Positions 16,330 through 25,382 are shown, counted from the stretch's first letter. The stretch is DNA of 64,000 bases from Streptomyces sp. OR43 (GCF_008042275.1 NZ_RDBK01000011.1:1-64000); one strand, 5' to 3'. Made by a program: numbers and translations. Notes: generated from the sequence alone by a model not told the origin.

Positions 16330-19300
16330 ATGCAGGTCAGATCCATCGTCGCGGCCGCCGGCCTGGTGGCAGCGACACTCATACCCGTCACCGTCGCGCA
16401 AGCGGCCGGCCCGCCGGGCCAGGACACCACGGGCCGGCCGGCCGTGCCCTCGACCTTCACGGTGCCGCTGCCCACCGGCGACACCGTCACGGTCGAGCGC
16501 TCCGGCACCGCCGTCCGCTCGGCCACCGTCACCCCGGCGCCCGGCCGCGAGGGCGTCTCCTTCACCACCAGTTCCGTGGGATCGGACGACGTCAGCGTCA
16601 TCCCCGCGGACGCCGATCCGCTGCTCGCCGCCGGCCGGCTCGACCCCCGCCTCTTCGACGTCAAGGCGCTGCTGGAGGCCGGTTACGGCACGAAGGGAAC
16701 CACTGCCGACGGCGGCGTGGGCATGATCGTCCAGCACGCCAAGGGAACCGGTGCGGCCAAGCAGGCCCGCAAGGCGGCCGGCAGCGCGGCCCGTCCCGGC
16801 CACGCGATCCCCCGTCTGGGCCTGACCTCGCTCGACCCGCACGGCCGAGCGGACGCCGCCGCCACCTGGAAGCGCCTCACCGCCGGCACCGGCCGCTCGC
16901 TGGCCGGCGGTGCGAACAAGCTCTGGCTCGACGGCCGGATGCACATCGCCCTGGACAAGAGCGTCCCGCAGATCAACGCCCCGCAGGCATGGTCCGACGG
17001 ATACACGGGCAAGGGCGTCACCGTCGCCGTCCTCGACAGCGGCTACGACTCCGACCACCCGGACCTGGCAGGCCGGGTGACGGTCTCGTCCAACTTCCTC
17101 GGCGGCGGCACCGCCGAGGACGACAACGGCCACGGCACCCACGTCGCCTCCACCATCGCCGGCGTCGACCCCACCTACCGCGGGGTGGCCCCCGACGCGT
17201 CGCTGGCCGTGGGCAAGGTCTGCGACAACACCGGCTCCTGCCCGACCTCGGCGGTTCTGGCCGGCATCGACTGGGCCGTCAACACCGTCCACGCCAAGGT
17301 CGTCAACATGAGCCTGGGCGGGCCGGCCGACGAGACGGACCCCGCGATCGCGGCCATCAACGACCTGTCGGCGAGCAGCGGCACGCTGTTCGTCGTCGCC
17401 GCCGGCAATGACGGCGAGTACGGCACCGGCACGGTCGGGGCGCCCGCCATCGCCAACGCCACCCTCGCCGTCGGCGCGGTCGACGCCGACGACGAACTCG
17501 CCCCCTTCTCCAGCCGCGGCCCCCGTCCCAGCGACAACGCCGTGAAGCCCGACATCACAGCGCCCGGCGTCAGCATCGTCGCCGCGAAGATGGGCGGCGG
17601 CCACACCTCCAAGAGCGGTACGTCGATGGCGACGCCGCACGTGGCGGGCTCCGCCGCGCTCGTCGCCCAGGCGCACCCCGACTGGAACGGCGAACAGATC
17701 AAGACGGCGCTCATGAACAGCGCCGAGCCGAACGCCAAGCGCGCGCCGTACCAGCAGGGCACCGGCCGGGTCGACGTGGGCACCGCTGTGCGTCAGACGG
17801 TCCTCGCCTCCCCGGCGAACCTGACGACGACGGCCGGCTGGTCCGACAGGGCCGGCAAGGACACCGAGCAGACCGTCACCTTCACCAACTCCGGTGACAG
17901 CGCGACGACGCTCGGCCTGGCCCTCGGGAAGCCCCTCTCGCCCACCGCCCAGCCGGGCAACGCCGGGCAGTTCTCGGTCGACCGCGACCAGGTCACCGTC
18001 CCCGCGCACGGCACCGCGACCGCGACCGTCACCAACCGCGCCACGCTGTTGCCGCACGGCCCGTGGTCCGCGGTCCTCACCGCCTCGCAGGACGGCAAGG
18101 CCGTCACCCGTACGATCCTCGCCGTCAACAGCCCCGTTCCCAGCCACCAGGTGACGGTCCACGCCGAGCAGCGCGACGGCACCCCGGCGACCGGCACCGC
18201 CCTGCTGGTCAACCGCTGGACCGGCGACCGCTACCCGGTCCGCCTCACCGCGGGCACCGCGACGGTGACCGTGCCCGAGGCCCAGTACTGGGTCGGCATG
18301 ACGATCAACAGCGGCACCGGCACCGAGCGGACCACGACCATGGCCGCCACCTCCGTCACCCCGATCGAGGACACCACGGTCGACCTCGACGCCCGCACCG
18401 CCGTTCCGGTCGCCGTCGACGTCCACGACCCGGCCGCCCGTGCCACGGCCGTGCAGGCCGCGCTCGCGCTGCCCGCCGGCACCGGGACGTACACGCTGAG
18501 CGTGGTCACCACCGGCGAGCGTGCCGGACAGTCCCTGTACGCGACGCCGTTCGCCGATGCGGACGCCAAGTACCGTACGTTCGCCGTGTTCGCGTCCAAG
18601 GACGCCTCCACGCAGTCACCCAGCCCGTTCTTCTACCACGTGGCACGGAACTGGAACGGCGGGGTGCCGGCCGCTCCCGCCTTCTCGGTCTACCGCCGGG
18701 ACCTGACCGACGTGCGCGTGCACTTCAACGCCCAGGGTGCCCCCGCCGCAGGCACCACCGGCGCCGCGCCGGACGACGACGCCCTGCTGCCGCTCTTCAT
18801 CGACCAGCAGGCCCGCTTTCCCTCGACCGTCCGCGACTACCGCACGGCCGGCGAGTGGCTCGACCGGGCCACGATCGCCGGCCGCCAGTCGATCGTGACC
18901 TCGACGCAGGCCTTCGGCCCGCACGCCCTGCGCCGCCTGGACTTCGCGGCCGCGGTGGTCGGACCGGCGCTCCCCGCCGTGGCCGCCTACCGGGTCAAGG
19001 ACACCGTGGTCTGGGCCGGAACGCCGTGGTTCGTCGACGGCGACGGCACACGCGGCGGCACCGACTGGGGCGCGACGGGAACGCTCAAGCTGGCGAAGGA
19101 CGGGCAGCAGGTGAGCCAGTGGAGTGCCGTCGGCAGCGGCAAGTCCGTCACGGCCCCGGCCGGTCCGGGCCGGTACACCCTGGACGCGGACCTCACCCGT
19201 GACCAGGCCTATGCCGCCCTGTCCACCCGGCTGCAGATGCAGTGGGCCTTCGACTCGGACACCGACGACGGGGCCGGCACCGTCCTGCCCCTGATGGCCG

Positions 19301-19626
19301 TCCGCTTCACCCCACACGGTCTCGACGCGTCCGGCGGCGCCGCTCGCTTCGCGACGACGCGGGTGGACGTGAAGGTCCAGCGGGCACCGGGAGCCGTGGA
19401 AGCCACCGTCACCCCGGTGAAGCTGGAGGTCAGCTGGGACGACGGTGCCACCTGGCACACCGTCAAGGTCACCGCCGGTAGGGGCGGAACGCCGCCGCAC
19501 GCCGGACTGACCGCCCCCGCCGGCGCCTCGTACGCGACCCTGCGCGCCACGGTCGCCGCGAGCGACGGCAGCTCGGTGAAGCAGACCGTCACCCGGGCCT
19601 TCGAGGTCAACAAGTCCCTCGGTTAG
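16330..19626 (+). CDS. Secreted S8 subtilisin-like protease (protease 3)
   Basis: 1098 residues. I prefer the ATG at 16330 over the TTG at 16315, because the G5 run between them is the likely ribosome site and MQVRSIVAAAGL begins the signal peptide. The propeptide carries TFTVPLPTGDTV, a diverged form of the VTLVTGDVV motif in proteases 2 and 4. Catalytic Asp236 (VLDSGYDSDHPD), His268 (NGHGTHVAST) and Ser432 (SGTSMATPHVAG) are intact. The rest is beta-sandwich with no PA module, making it shorter than proteases 2 and 4. The tail ends KQTVTRAFEV, like theirs. Site C lies upstream; a terminator and site D lie downstream. Confidence 0.93.
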   Translation: MQVRSIVAAAGLVAATLIPVTVAQAAGPPGQDTTGRPAVPSTFTVPLPTGDTVTVERSGTAVRSATVTPAPGREGVSFTTSSVGSDDVSVIPADADPLLAAGRLDPRLFDVKALLEAGYGTKGTTADGGVGMIVQHAKGTGAAKQARKAAGSAARPGHAIPRLGLTSLDPHGRADAAATWKRLTAGTGRSLAGGANKLWLDGRMHIALDKSVPQINAPQAWSDGYTGKGVTVAVLDSGYDSDHPDLAGRVTVSSNFLGGGTAEDDNGHGTHVASTIAGVDPTYRGVAPDASLAVGKVCDNTGSCPTSAVLAGIDWAVNTVHAKVVNMSLGGPADETDPAIAAINDLSASSGTLFVVAAGNDGEYGTGTVGAPAIANATLAVGAVDADDELAPFSSRGPRPSDNAVKPDITAPGVSIVAAKMGGGHTSKSGTSMATPHVAGSAALVAQAHPDWNGEQIKTALMNSAEPNAKRAPYQQGTGRVDVGTAVRQTVLASPANLTTTAGWSDRAGKDTEQTVTFTNSGDSATTLGLALGKPLSPTAQPGNAGQFSVDRDQVTVPAHGTATATVTNRATLLPHGPWSAVLTASQDGKAVTRTILAVNSPVPSHQVTVHAEQRDGTPATGTALLVNRWTGDRYPVRLTAGTATVTVPEAQYWVGMTINSGTGTERTTTMAATSVTPIEDTTVDLDARTAVPVAVDVHDPAARATAVQAALALPAGTGTYTLSVVTTGERAGQSLYATPFADADAKYRTFAVFASKDASTQSPSPFFYHVARNWNGGVPAAPAFSVYRRDLTDVRVHFNAQGAPAAGTTGAAPDDDALLPLFIDQQARFPSTVRDYRTAGEWLDRATIAGRQSIVTSTQAFGPHALRRLDFAAAVVGPALPAVAAYRVKDTVVWAGTPWFVDGDGTRGGTDWGATGTLKLAKDGQQVSQWSAVGSGKSVTAPAGPGRYTLDADLTRDQAYAALSTRLQMQWAFDSDTDDGAGTVLPLMAVRFTPHGLDASGGAARFATTRVDVKVQRAPGAVEATVTPVKLEVSWDDGATWHTVKVTAGRGGTPPHAGLTAPAGASYATLRATVAASDGSSVKQTVTRAFEVNKSLG

Positions 19627-19638
19627 ACGGGACCGTGA

Positions 19639-19670
19639 GCGGGTCGGCGCCCCCTGGGGAGCCGGCCCGC
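19639..19670 (+). terminator. Terminator after protease 3
   Basis: GCGGGTCGGC pairs with GCCGGCCCGC (10 bp, one G-U) around a 12-base loop that can itself pair CCCC with GGGG. TTTC follows. Confidence 0.7.
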
Positions 19671-19685
19671 TTTCGCGTTCGCAGG

Positions 19686-19721
19686 GGTGGCGAGGATACG
19701 ACATGACGTACTTTCGCCATC
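19686..19721. promoter_or_regulatory. S8-island operator, site D (before regulator 2)
   Basis: GGTGGCG, 5 nt, ACGAC, AT, GACGT, 5 nt, CGCCATC, with the same 36-bp geometry as sites A and C. It lies between the protease 3 terminator and regulator 2, ending 128 bases before its ATG. This makes regulator 2 probably self-regulated or cross-regulated by its paralogue. Confidence 0.7.
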
Positions 19722-19849
19722 GTCGCTCCCCGGACAGTGGCGCCCCGCTCAACGGCCAGTAATCCCAAGGTAAACGGGCCCTTCCGCGCTTCCGCCGAGC
19801 GGCTCCGGGCCCGGGGAGACCGTTGTGGCCCTCGGCGAGACTGAGGCTC

Positions 19850-20707
19850 ATGTCCACGTCCAAGCCCCCGCTCGATCCCGGAAATCCCCCGAGGACCACC
19901 CAGGTGCCGGAGCGCGCGTCCCGTCCGCCCGCCCGCGAACCCGCGCACGACGATGAGCCGGCGGACATGGCGGAGAGCTTGCAGGCCGTCTTCCGGCAGC
20001 TGGGGGAGGACCTGCGGCGCGCCGAGTCGGCCGTGGCCGGCCTCGTCCGTGGCCGGCCCGCGGACGACGGTCTGGTGTACGTGGAGACCGTCGACGGCCC
20101 GGTGGCCCAGGGGCGCAGGGTCCTGGAGCTGGAGACCGGTGCCCGGCACACCTTTCAGGCGTTCCTGACCGGACTGAACACCGTCACACCGGTCCCGAAA
20201 ACCTTGACGTCGCCCGCGGACGCCGCGCCTCCCGGCTTCGACTCGGTCCCAGGCGTGACCTACCAGCTCCTGGTCGACCGCGACTTCCTCGCCGAACCGG
20301 CCGCGGTGGCCGCCCTTGAGGAGCGGGTGCGCCGAGGTGAGCAGGTCCGGGTGATCGACAGCCCACTGCTGAAACTGGCCATCGCCGACGGTGAGGTCGG
20401 CATGGTCCAGCTCGACCCGGAGCGCGCGGTGCTGCTGAGGCAGCCGCTCATCATGCTGGTCACCGAGCTGTTCGCGGCCGCCTGGCGGCACTCCCGCCCG
20501 TATCTGCGCGAGGTCGCCGAACTCGCCCCGGTCGACCGGCAGATCCTCCAGCTGATGCTTTCCGGCCTCACGGACGCGGCCACCGCCAAGCAACTGGGCA
20601 CCTCGCCGCGCACCGTCCAGCGCAGACTGCGGGCGCTCATGGACCTGGCGTCGGTGACGTCCCGGCTCCAGCTCGGCTGGTACGCCATGCGCAACAACTG
20701 GATGTGA
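19850..20707 (+). CDS. LuxR-type HTH regulator with TrmB/PLD-like N-terminal domain (regulator 2)
   Basis: A 285-residue paralogue of regulator 1 with the same layout: an N-terminal alpha/beta region (TYQLLVDRDFLAEPAAVAAL, RVIDSPLLKLAIADGEVGM) and a C-terminal LuxR HTH with LSGLTDAATAKQLGTSPRTV. The HTH part differs from regulator 1 at only 6 of 56 positions (by eye), so both should bind the same operator. The HKD residues of true phospholipase D enzymes are absent, so the N-terminal region is a sensor or dimer domain. The ATG at 19850 has TGAGG close upstream. It is in the same direction as proteases 3 and 4 and is flanked by sites D and E. Confidence 0.88.
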   Translation: MSTSKPPLDPGNPPRTTQVPERASRPPAREPAHDDEPADMAESLQAVFRQLGEDLRRAESAVAGLVRGRPADDGLVYVETVDGPVAQGRRVLELETGARHTFQAFLTGLNTVTPVPKTLTSPADAAPPGFDSVPGVTYQLLVDRDFLAEPAAVAALEERVRRGEQVRVIDSPLLKLAIADGEVGMVQLDPERAVLLRQPLIMLVTELFAAAWRHSRPYLREVAELAPVDRQILQLMLSGLTDAATAKQLGTSPRTVQRRLRALMDLASVTSRLQLGWYAMRNNWM

Positions 20708-20725
20708 CGGCCGGTCGCACCACCG

Positions 20726-20771
20726 GATGGCGAGGCGGCGACAGCGCGCACGCTGTCGCACACTCGCCACC
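20726..20771. promoter_or_regulatory. S8-island operator, site E (before protease 4), core 10 bp longer
   Basis: Outer arms GATGGCG and CGCCACC with 5-base spacers as in the other sites. The inner element is GCGACAGCG, CGCA, CGCTGTCGC (22 bp) in place of the 12-bp ACGAC-N2-GTCGT core. Total length is 46 bp, 10 bp more than the other sites, or about one helical turn. It ends 83 bases before the protease 4 GTG. The inner 9-base arms are perfectly complementary. Confidence 0.7.
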
Positions 20772-20854
20772 GGTACGCCTTGTCGTGGCGCGCGGGGATC
20801 CGCGAGGCTCCGGGGGTCTCCCTGCACTTCCCCCGTGTCGACAAGGAGTCCCGC

Positions 20855-23800
20855 GTGCCCGGATCCAGACGGTTCCCCCTCCTGGCGGCGGCCGCCGCCC
20901 TCGCCCTCGGCGTGAGCGGCCTCGGCCAGACGCCAGGCGTGGCCGCCCCGTCCGCCCCCGAAAGTCCCGGCCGAGCAGCGCAGCCCACCGAGCACCAGGT
21001 CACGCTCGTCACCGGCGACGTGGTGCGTCTGACCCAGTGGCCGGACGGCCGTCGCTCGGCGATGATCGTCCCCGCCGGGGGCGGCACCGTCCGCCACAAC
21101 GCGTTCATCAACGAATCGTCCGACGGCCTGTTCGTCATCCCCGAACAGGCGCAGGAGCTGGTCGACGCCGGCAAGGTCGACGCGTGGCTGTTCAACGTCA
21201 GCGCCCTGGTCGAGCAGGGGTACGACGACGCGCGCTCCGCGGACCTGCCCCTGATCGTCTCCTACGGCTCCGGTGCACGCGCGGCCCGTGCCGCCGTGCC
21301 CGACGGCGCCGCGCGCACCCGCACGCTGGCCAGCCTCGGCGCCGCCGCGCTCCGTACGCACAAGAAGCAGGCCCGGACGTTCTGGGACGAGGCGGTGCGC
21401 CCCGGAAGCAAGGACGCGAAGGCCACGCTCGACGGGGGAATGACCCGGATCTGGCTCGACGCCAAGGTCACGGCCTCGCTCGACCGCAGCGTTCCGCAGA
21501 TCGGCGCCCCGGCCGCCTGGCAGGCCGGCTACGACGGCAAGGGCGTGAAGGTCGCCGTGCTCGACAGCGGCATCGACGCGACCCACCCCGACCTGAGCGG
21601 CAAGGTCGTCGAGTCCCGCAACTTCACCACCGAGGGCGACGCCGACTCGGTGGTCGACAACAACGGCCACGGCACCCATGTCGCCGACACCGTCGTCGGC
21701 AGCGGCGCGGCCTCCGGCGGGAAGTACAAGGGCGTCGCCCCCGGCGCGCAGCTCGTCATCGGCAAGGTGCTCGACAAGAACGGCCAGGGGAGCACGTCCG
21801 CCGTTATCGGCGCCATGGAGTGGGCCGCGCACACCGGTGCCAAGGTGATCAGCATGAGCCTGGGCAGCGGCCCCGGCAACGGGGACGACCCCTCCAGCCT
21901 GGCCGTCGAGCGCCTGACCGCGGAGACCGGCGCGCTGTTCGTCATCGCGGCCGGCAACGACGGACCCACGCCGAACACGGTCGCCAACCCCGCCGCCGCG
22001 CCCTCCGCCCTCGCCGTCGCGGCCGTCGACCGCAACGACGCCACCGCGTCGTTCTCCAGCCGGGGCCCGCTCACCAACGGCACGCTCAAGCCCGACATCG
22101 CCGCGCCCGGGGTCGGTATCGTCGCCGCCCGCGCCGCCGGTACCTCCAGGGGGCAGGTCGTCGACGAGCACTACACGGCGCTCAGCGGCACCTCCATGGC
22201 CACCCCGCACGTGTCGGGCGCGGCGGCCATCCTCGCCCAGCAGCACCCCGACTGGTCGCCGCAGCGGCTGAAGGACGCCCTGATGTCGACCTCCGAGTCC
22301 GTGGCGGGCGCCACCGGATACGAGCAGGGCGCGGGACGGGTGGACATCGGCCGGACAACGGCCCGGACGCTCTTCGCGACCGGTTCCGTCGGCTACGGCT
22401 TCTTCAAGTACGGCGCGGCGAACGAGCCGGTCGCCCGCACCGTGACCTACCGCAACGACGGCGACACCTCGCGGACCCTCGACCTGTCCGTGCGCGGTGA
22501 CAACGGGCTCGGCACCCCCCTGCCCGCCGGCATGGTGACCCCGTCCGCCGACTCCGTGACCGTGCCCGCGCACGGCACCGCCGAGGTCGTCCTGACAGCC
22601 GACCCCGAGGCCGGACCGAGCGGACGCATCAGCGGAACGCTCACCGCCGCCGATCGCGACGGATCGGGCGCCGTGCACACCGAGTTCGGCCTGGTGAAGG
22701 AGGACCGCGTGGTCGCCCTCACCGTGCACGCCGTCAACCACGCCGGACAGCTCGCCTACCGCAACAGCGACGTCAGCCTCTACAACCTGGACACCGGCGC
22801 CCTCTCCACGCTTCCCCTCAACGCCAAGGGCGACGTGGTCTTCCGCGTGAAGCCGGGCACGTACAGCCTGATGGGCTTCCTCGCCGGGTTCGACGAGGCC
22901 GGCAAGCAGGTCGTCGACTTCACGCTGGCCGGTGATCCGCAGTTGGTCGTCGACAGTGACCGCAAGCTGACCCTCGACGGCACCGCCGCGAAGGAGATCA
23001 AGGTCAGGACACCGACCCCGGCCGAGCACCGCGGCCTGATGGCCGGGTACGAACGCTCCAGCGGATCGCGTTCGGCGACGCAGATCGCGCAGCTCGACCA
23101 GTACGTGGACCACGTGTACGCGCTGCCGACCGAGAAGACCACCCGGGAACACTTCACCCTCTTCACCCAGTGGGTGATGTACACCCCCGAGATCCGCATC
23201 GACGCGGTCGGACACGGCGTCGTGCGCAGCCCGGAGTACGTGGTCGGCTCCCCGAAGCTGGACGGCGTCTCGCTGCGCCGGGTCGTCCCGGTCGGCACGG
23301 CCTCGGCGGTCGACCTCACCGGGGTGGACCTGTCCGGCCGGATCGCGCTGATCCGTGCTTCCGCGGACCTGGCGCTCACCGACCAGGTCACGGCCGCGGC
23401 GAAGGCGGGTGCGAAGGCGGCGCTCGTGTACACCACCGCGCCCGGCCGCTTCCTCGCCTCGGCGGGCACGGCGACGCTGCCCGTCCCCGCGCTCACCCTG
23501 GACGCCGGGCCGGGCCAGGAGCTTGCCCAGCAGGCCGCGTCCGGACACCAGGTCCTGCTGATCGCCGCGGAGGCCGAAAGCCGGTACGCGTACGACCTGC
23601 TCTTCCCGTGGGACGGGCAGATTCCCGAGGACACCATGCTCAAGGCCGACACGACCACCACCGCCCGGGTCGAGGCCGACTACCACTCCCACACCGAGAA
23701 CCCCTTCGCCCAGGACCTTCGCTGGGCCTACCGGCCGGGCCAGGCGACCGCCACCTCGTGGAGCACACCGCGACCCCTGCCCGCGCCGATCCACCGCACC

Positions 23801-24598
23801 GAGTGGGTGTCGGCGAACGGAGTGACGTGGCGCCACCTCGTCTATCTGGACAAGGACTGGGGCAGCCACTACAGCGGCCCGATGACCGACTACAGCCCGG
23901 GGCAGGTCGTCAAGGAGGACTGGCTCAAGCAGGTGGCCCGCCCCGCCGTCCCCGAGAACGACCCGGAGTACATCCCGGTGCGCGGTCCCGCCACGATGAA
24001 CCTGGCCATCACCCCATGGACCGACTCGGAGGCAGTTCACGACGGCGTGTACTCGTACGCCACCGACACGTTCTCCACCCAGCTCTCCGCACACGGAGAG
24101 GTGCTGGCGAAGCGCATCACCGCCGTCGGTTCGTTCCCCGCTCCGTACGCCGAGCCGACCGAGTACACGCTGACCATGGACAGCGCCCGTACCGCCGACT
24201 ACTGGAAGATGTCCACGCGCACCCACTCCGAATGGCGCTTCACCTCGGCCCGCCCGGAGTCGGGGACCGCTCCGCTGCGGCTGCTCCAGCTCTACTACGA
24301 CCTGCCGCTCGACCTGCTCAACCGGGGGCCCGCGGGTGAGAGGTTCGGCTTCACGGTACGTACCGAGGAACCCGGCACGGCGGGCCCGGTCAGAGCGCGG
24401 ACGATGACCGCCGAGGTGTCGTACGACGACGGGACCACCTGGCGGAAGGCGTCGGTGTCCGGTGGCGCCGACGGCCGGTTTACCGTGTCCATCCGCCACC
24501 CCGTGGGGGCCGGATACGTGTCGCTGCGGATCGGCGCGCAGGACGCCGACGGCAACTCCGTCCAGCAGACCATCACCCGGGCGTACGCCGTGAAATGA
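20855..24598 (+). CDS. Secreted S8 subtilisin-like protease with PA-like domain (protease 4)
   Basis: 1247 residues. The GTG at 20855 has AAGGAG 7 bases before it and begins VPGSRRFPLLAAAAALALG, a signal peptide. The propeptide contains HQVTLVTGDVVRL. Catalytic Asp237 (VLDSGIDATHPD), His272 (NGHGTHVADT) and Ser447 (SGTSMATPHVSG) are present, with AAGNDGP as the oxyanion region. Beta-sandwich domains and a PA-like module (about 818-905) follow. The tail ends QQTITRAYAVK. Domain order and tail make it the closest relative of protease 2 here. It is transcribed from its own operator (site E) and ended by an 18-bp hairpin. Confidence 0.93.
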   Translation: MPGSRRFPLLAAAAALALGVSGLGQTPGVAAPSAPESPGRAAQPTEHQVTLVTGDVVRLTQWPDGRRSAMIVPAGGGTVRHNAFINESSDGLFVIPEQAQELVDAGKVDAWLFNVSALVEQGYDDARSADLPLIVSYGSGARAARAAVPDGAARTRTLASLGAAALRTHKKQARTFWDEAVRPGSKDAKATLDGGMTRIWLDAKVTASLDRSVPQIGAPAAWQAGYDGKGVKVAVLDSGIDATHPDLSGKVVESRNFTTEGDADSVVDNNGHGTHVADTVVGSGAASGGKYKGVAPGAQLVIGKVLDKNGQGSTSAVIGAMEWAAHTGAKVISMSLGSGPGNGDDPSSLAVERLTAETGALFVIAAGNDGPTPNTVANPAAAPSALAVAAVDRNDATASFSSRGPLTNGTLKPDIAAPGVGIVAARAAGTSRGQVVDEHYTALSGTSMATPHVSGAAAILAQQHPDWSPQRLKDALMSTSESVAGATGYEQGAGRVDIGRTTARTLFATGSVGYGFFKYGAANEPVARTVTYRNDGDTSRTLDLSVRGDNGLGTPLPAGMVTPSADSVTVPAHGTAEVVLTADPEAGPSGRISGTLTAADRDGSGAVHTEFGLVKEDRVVALTVHAVNHAGQLAYRNSDVSLYNLDTGALSTLPLNAKGDVVFRVKPGTYSLMGFLAGFDEAGKQVVDFTLAGDPQLVVDSDRKLTLDGTAAKEIKVRTPTPAEHRGLMAGYERSSGSRSATQIAQLDQYVDHVYALPTEKTTREHFTLFTQWVMYTPEIRIDAVGHGVVRSPEYVVGSPKLDGVSLRRVVPVGTASAVDLTGVDLSGRIALIRASADLALTDQVTAAAKAGAKAALVYTTAPGRFLASAGTATLPVPALTLDAGPGQELAQQAASGHQVLLIAAEAESRYAYDLLFPWDGQIPEDTMLKADTTTTARVEADYHSHTENPFAQDLRWAYRPGQATATSWSTPRPLPAPIHRTEWVSANGVTWRHLVYLDKDWGSHYSGPMTDYSPGQVVKEDWLKQVARPAVPENDPEYIPVRGPATMNLAITPWTDSEAVHDGVYSYATDTFSTQLSAHGEVLAKRITAVGSFPAPYAEPTEYTLTMDSARTADYWKMSTRTHSEWRFTSARPESGTAPLRLLQLYYDLPLDLLNRGPAGERFGFTVRTEEPGTAGPVRARTMTAEVSYDDGTTWRKASVSGGADGRFTVSIRHPVGAGYVSLRIGAQDADGNSVQQTITRAYAVK

Positions 24599-24614
24599 CG
24601 GGACCGGCCCGCCC

Positions 24615-24658
24615 CGCCGGGTGCCCCCGGACGCCGCCGCGTCCGGGGGCACCCGGCG
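24615..24658 (+). terminator. Terminator after protease 4
   Basis: Two perfect 18-base arms (24615-24632 and 24641-24658, core GGGTGCCCCCGG) enclose an 8-base loop, 16 bases after the stop, followed by TT. It separates protease 4 from site F. Confidence 0.75.
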
Positions 24659-24694
24659 TTGTGGACAGTGCGCTCACCCCCGTCCGGACGGTCG

Positions 24695-24730
24695 GTTGGC
24701 GAGAGGGCGCCATGTCGCCAACTCGCCAGC
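24695..24730. promoter_or_regulatory. S8-island operator, site F (before the malectin remnant and proteases 5-6)
   Basis: GTTGGCG, 5 nt, GCGCC, AT, GTCGC, 5 nt, CGCCAGC, with canonical 36-bp geometry. It ends 107 bases before the start of the wrecked gene. No other copy is found before proteases 5 and 6, so this site probably governs the whole stretch to 32.7 kb. Confidence 0.65.
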
Positions 24731-24837
24731 CCTCAGCGCCCGGTGACGCGGTGTACCGCTCCCATACTGCTGTGTGGTCACCACCGCGCGATCATCCCGC
24801 GGCCCTCGTACGGATTTCCTGTGAAGGAGAGTGCGTG

Positions 24838-25382
24838 TTGAGGCAAGTCCCCCCACGACGGCGCGCCGTCGTCGCAGCCCTGGTCTCTGGTGTCATGAGC
24901 CTGCCACTCATGGGGGTGCTGCCCGCGTCGGCGGCGGCGCCGTCCGAGCCGAGCCCGTACGCACAGAAGACAACCGGGCCTACACCGAGGGCTCGTACGG
25001 CTACCTCGGCCGCACCGGCACGGTCACCACCCGTCAGCCCATCGCCGGCACCGACGACCGGGCGCTGTACTCCAGCGCCGCGAAGGGCGCCTACGAGTAC
25101 CGCTTCGACGGTCTCCCGGACGGCACCTACCAGGTGGAGCTCGGCTTCGCCGAGCTGAGCAACACCCAGCCCGGCAAGCGGGTGTTCGACGTCCTCGCCG
25201 AAGGCGTCCAGGAACTCCCGGACGTCGACATCGCCCTGGAGGCGGGCGGCACCTACCGCGCACTGGCCCGGACGTTCACCGTCCACGTCGTAGACGGACA
25301 GCTCAACCTGCGGTTCGCGAGCCCCTCCGATCAGCCGCTCGTCAACTCCATCCGCGTCACTCACCGGCCCGACCTGGGCTGA
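24838..25382 (+). pseudogene. Remnant of an S8-malectin protease: signal peptide joined out of frame to part of a malectin domain
   Basis: The first ~35 codons from the TTG at 24838 encode a signal peptide (LRQVPPRRRAVVAALVSG, then PASAAAP) that aligns with the start of protease 5 (VRQQLARRQG). The leader DNA GAGAGTGCGT is also shared. From about 24980 a different reading frame encodes the last ~130 residues of a malectin domain (YTEGSYGYLGRTGTV, EYRFDGLPDGTYQVELGFAE, NSIRVTHRPDLG), matching the C termini of proteases 5 and 6. The first ~25 malectin residues and the whole protease are missing. A large deletion plus frameshift in a third member of this group explains it best. The alternative is a small secreted malectin protein with one sequencing frameshift. 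As it stands the signal frame runs to 25158 as 106 residues. Confidence 0.75.

Noticed and set aside
19607..24652. A 1681-residue open frame on the minus strand opposite proteases 3-4 and regulator 2
   Set aside because: It lies antisense to several well-supported genes, has no domain content and is Gly/Val/Arg-rich, as expected of high-GC antisense frames.
24831..25382. Reading 24831-25382 as an intact 183-residue gene
   Set aside because: In that frame the N terminus is not a signal peptide, while the next frame encodes one that matches protease 5. The malectin domain also lacks its first strands. A broken gene explains both facts.
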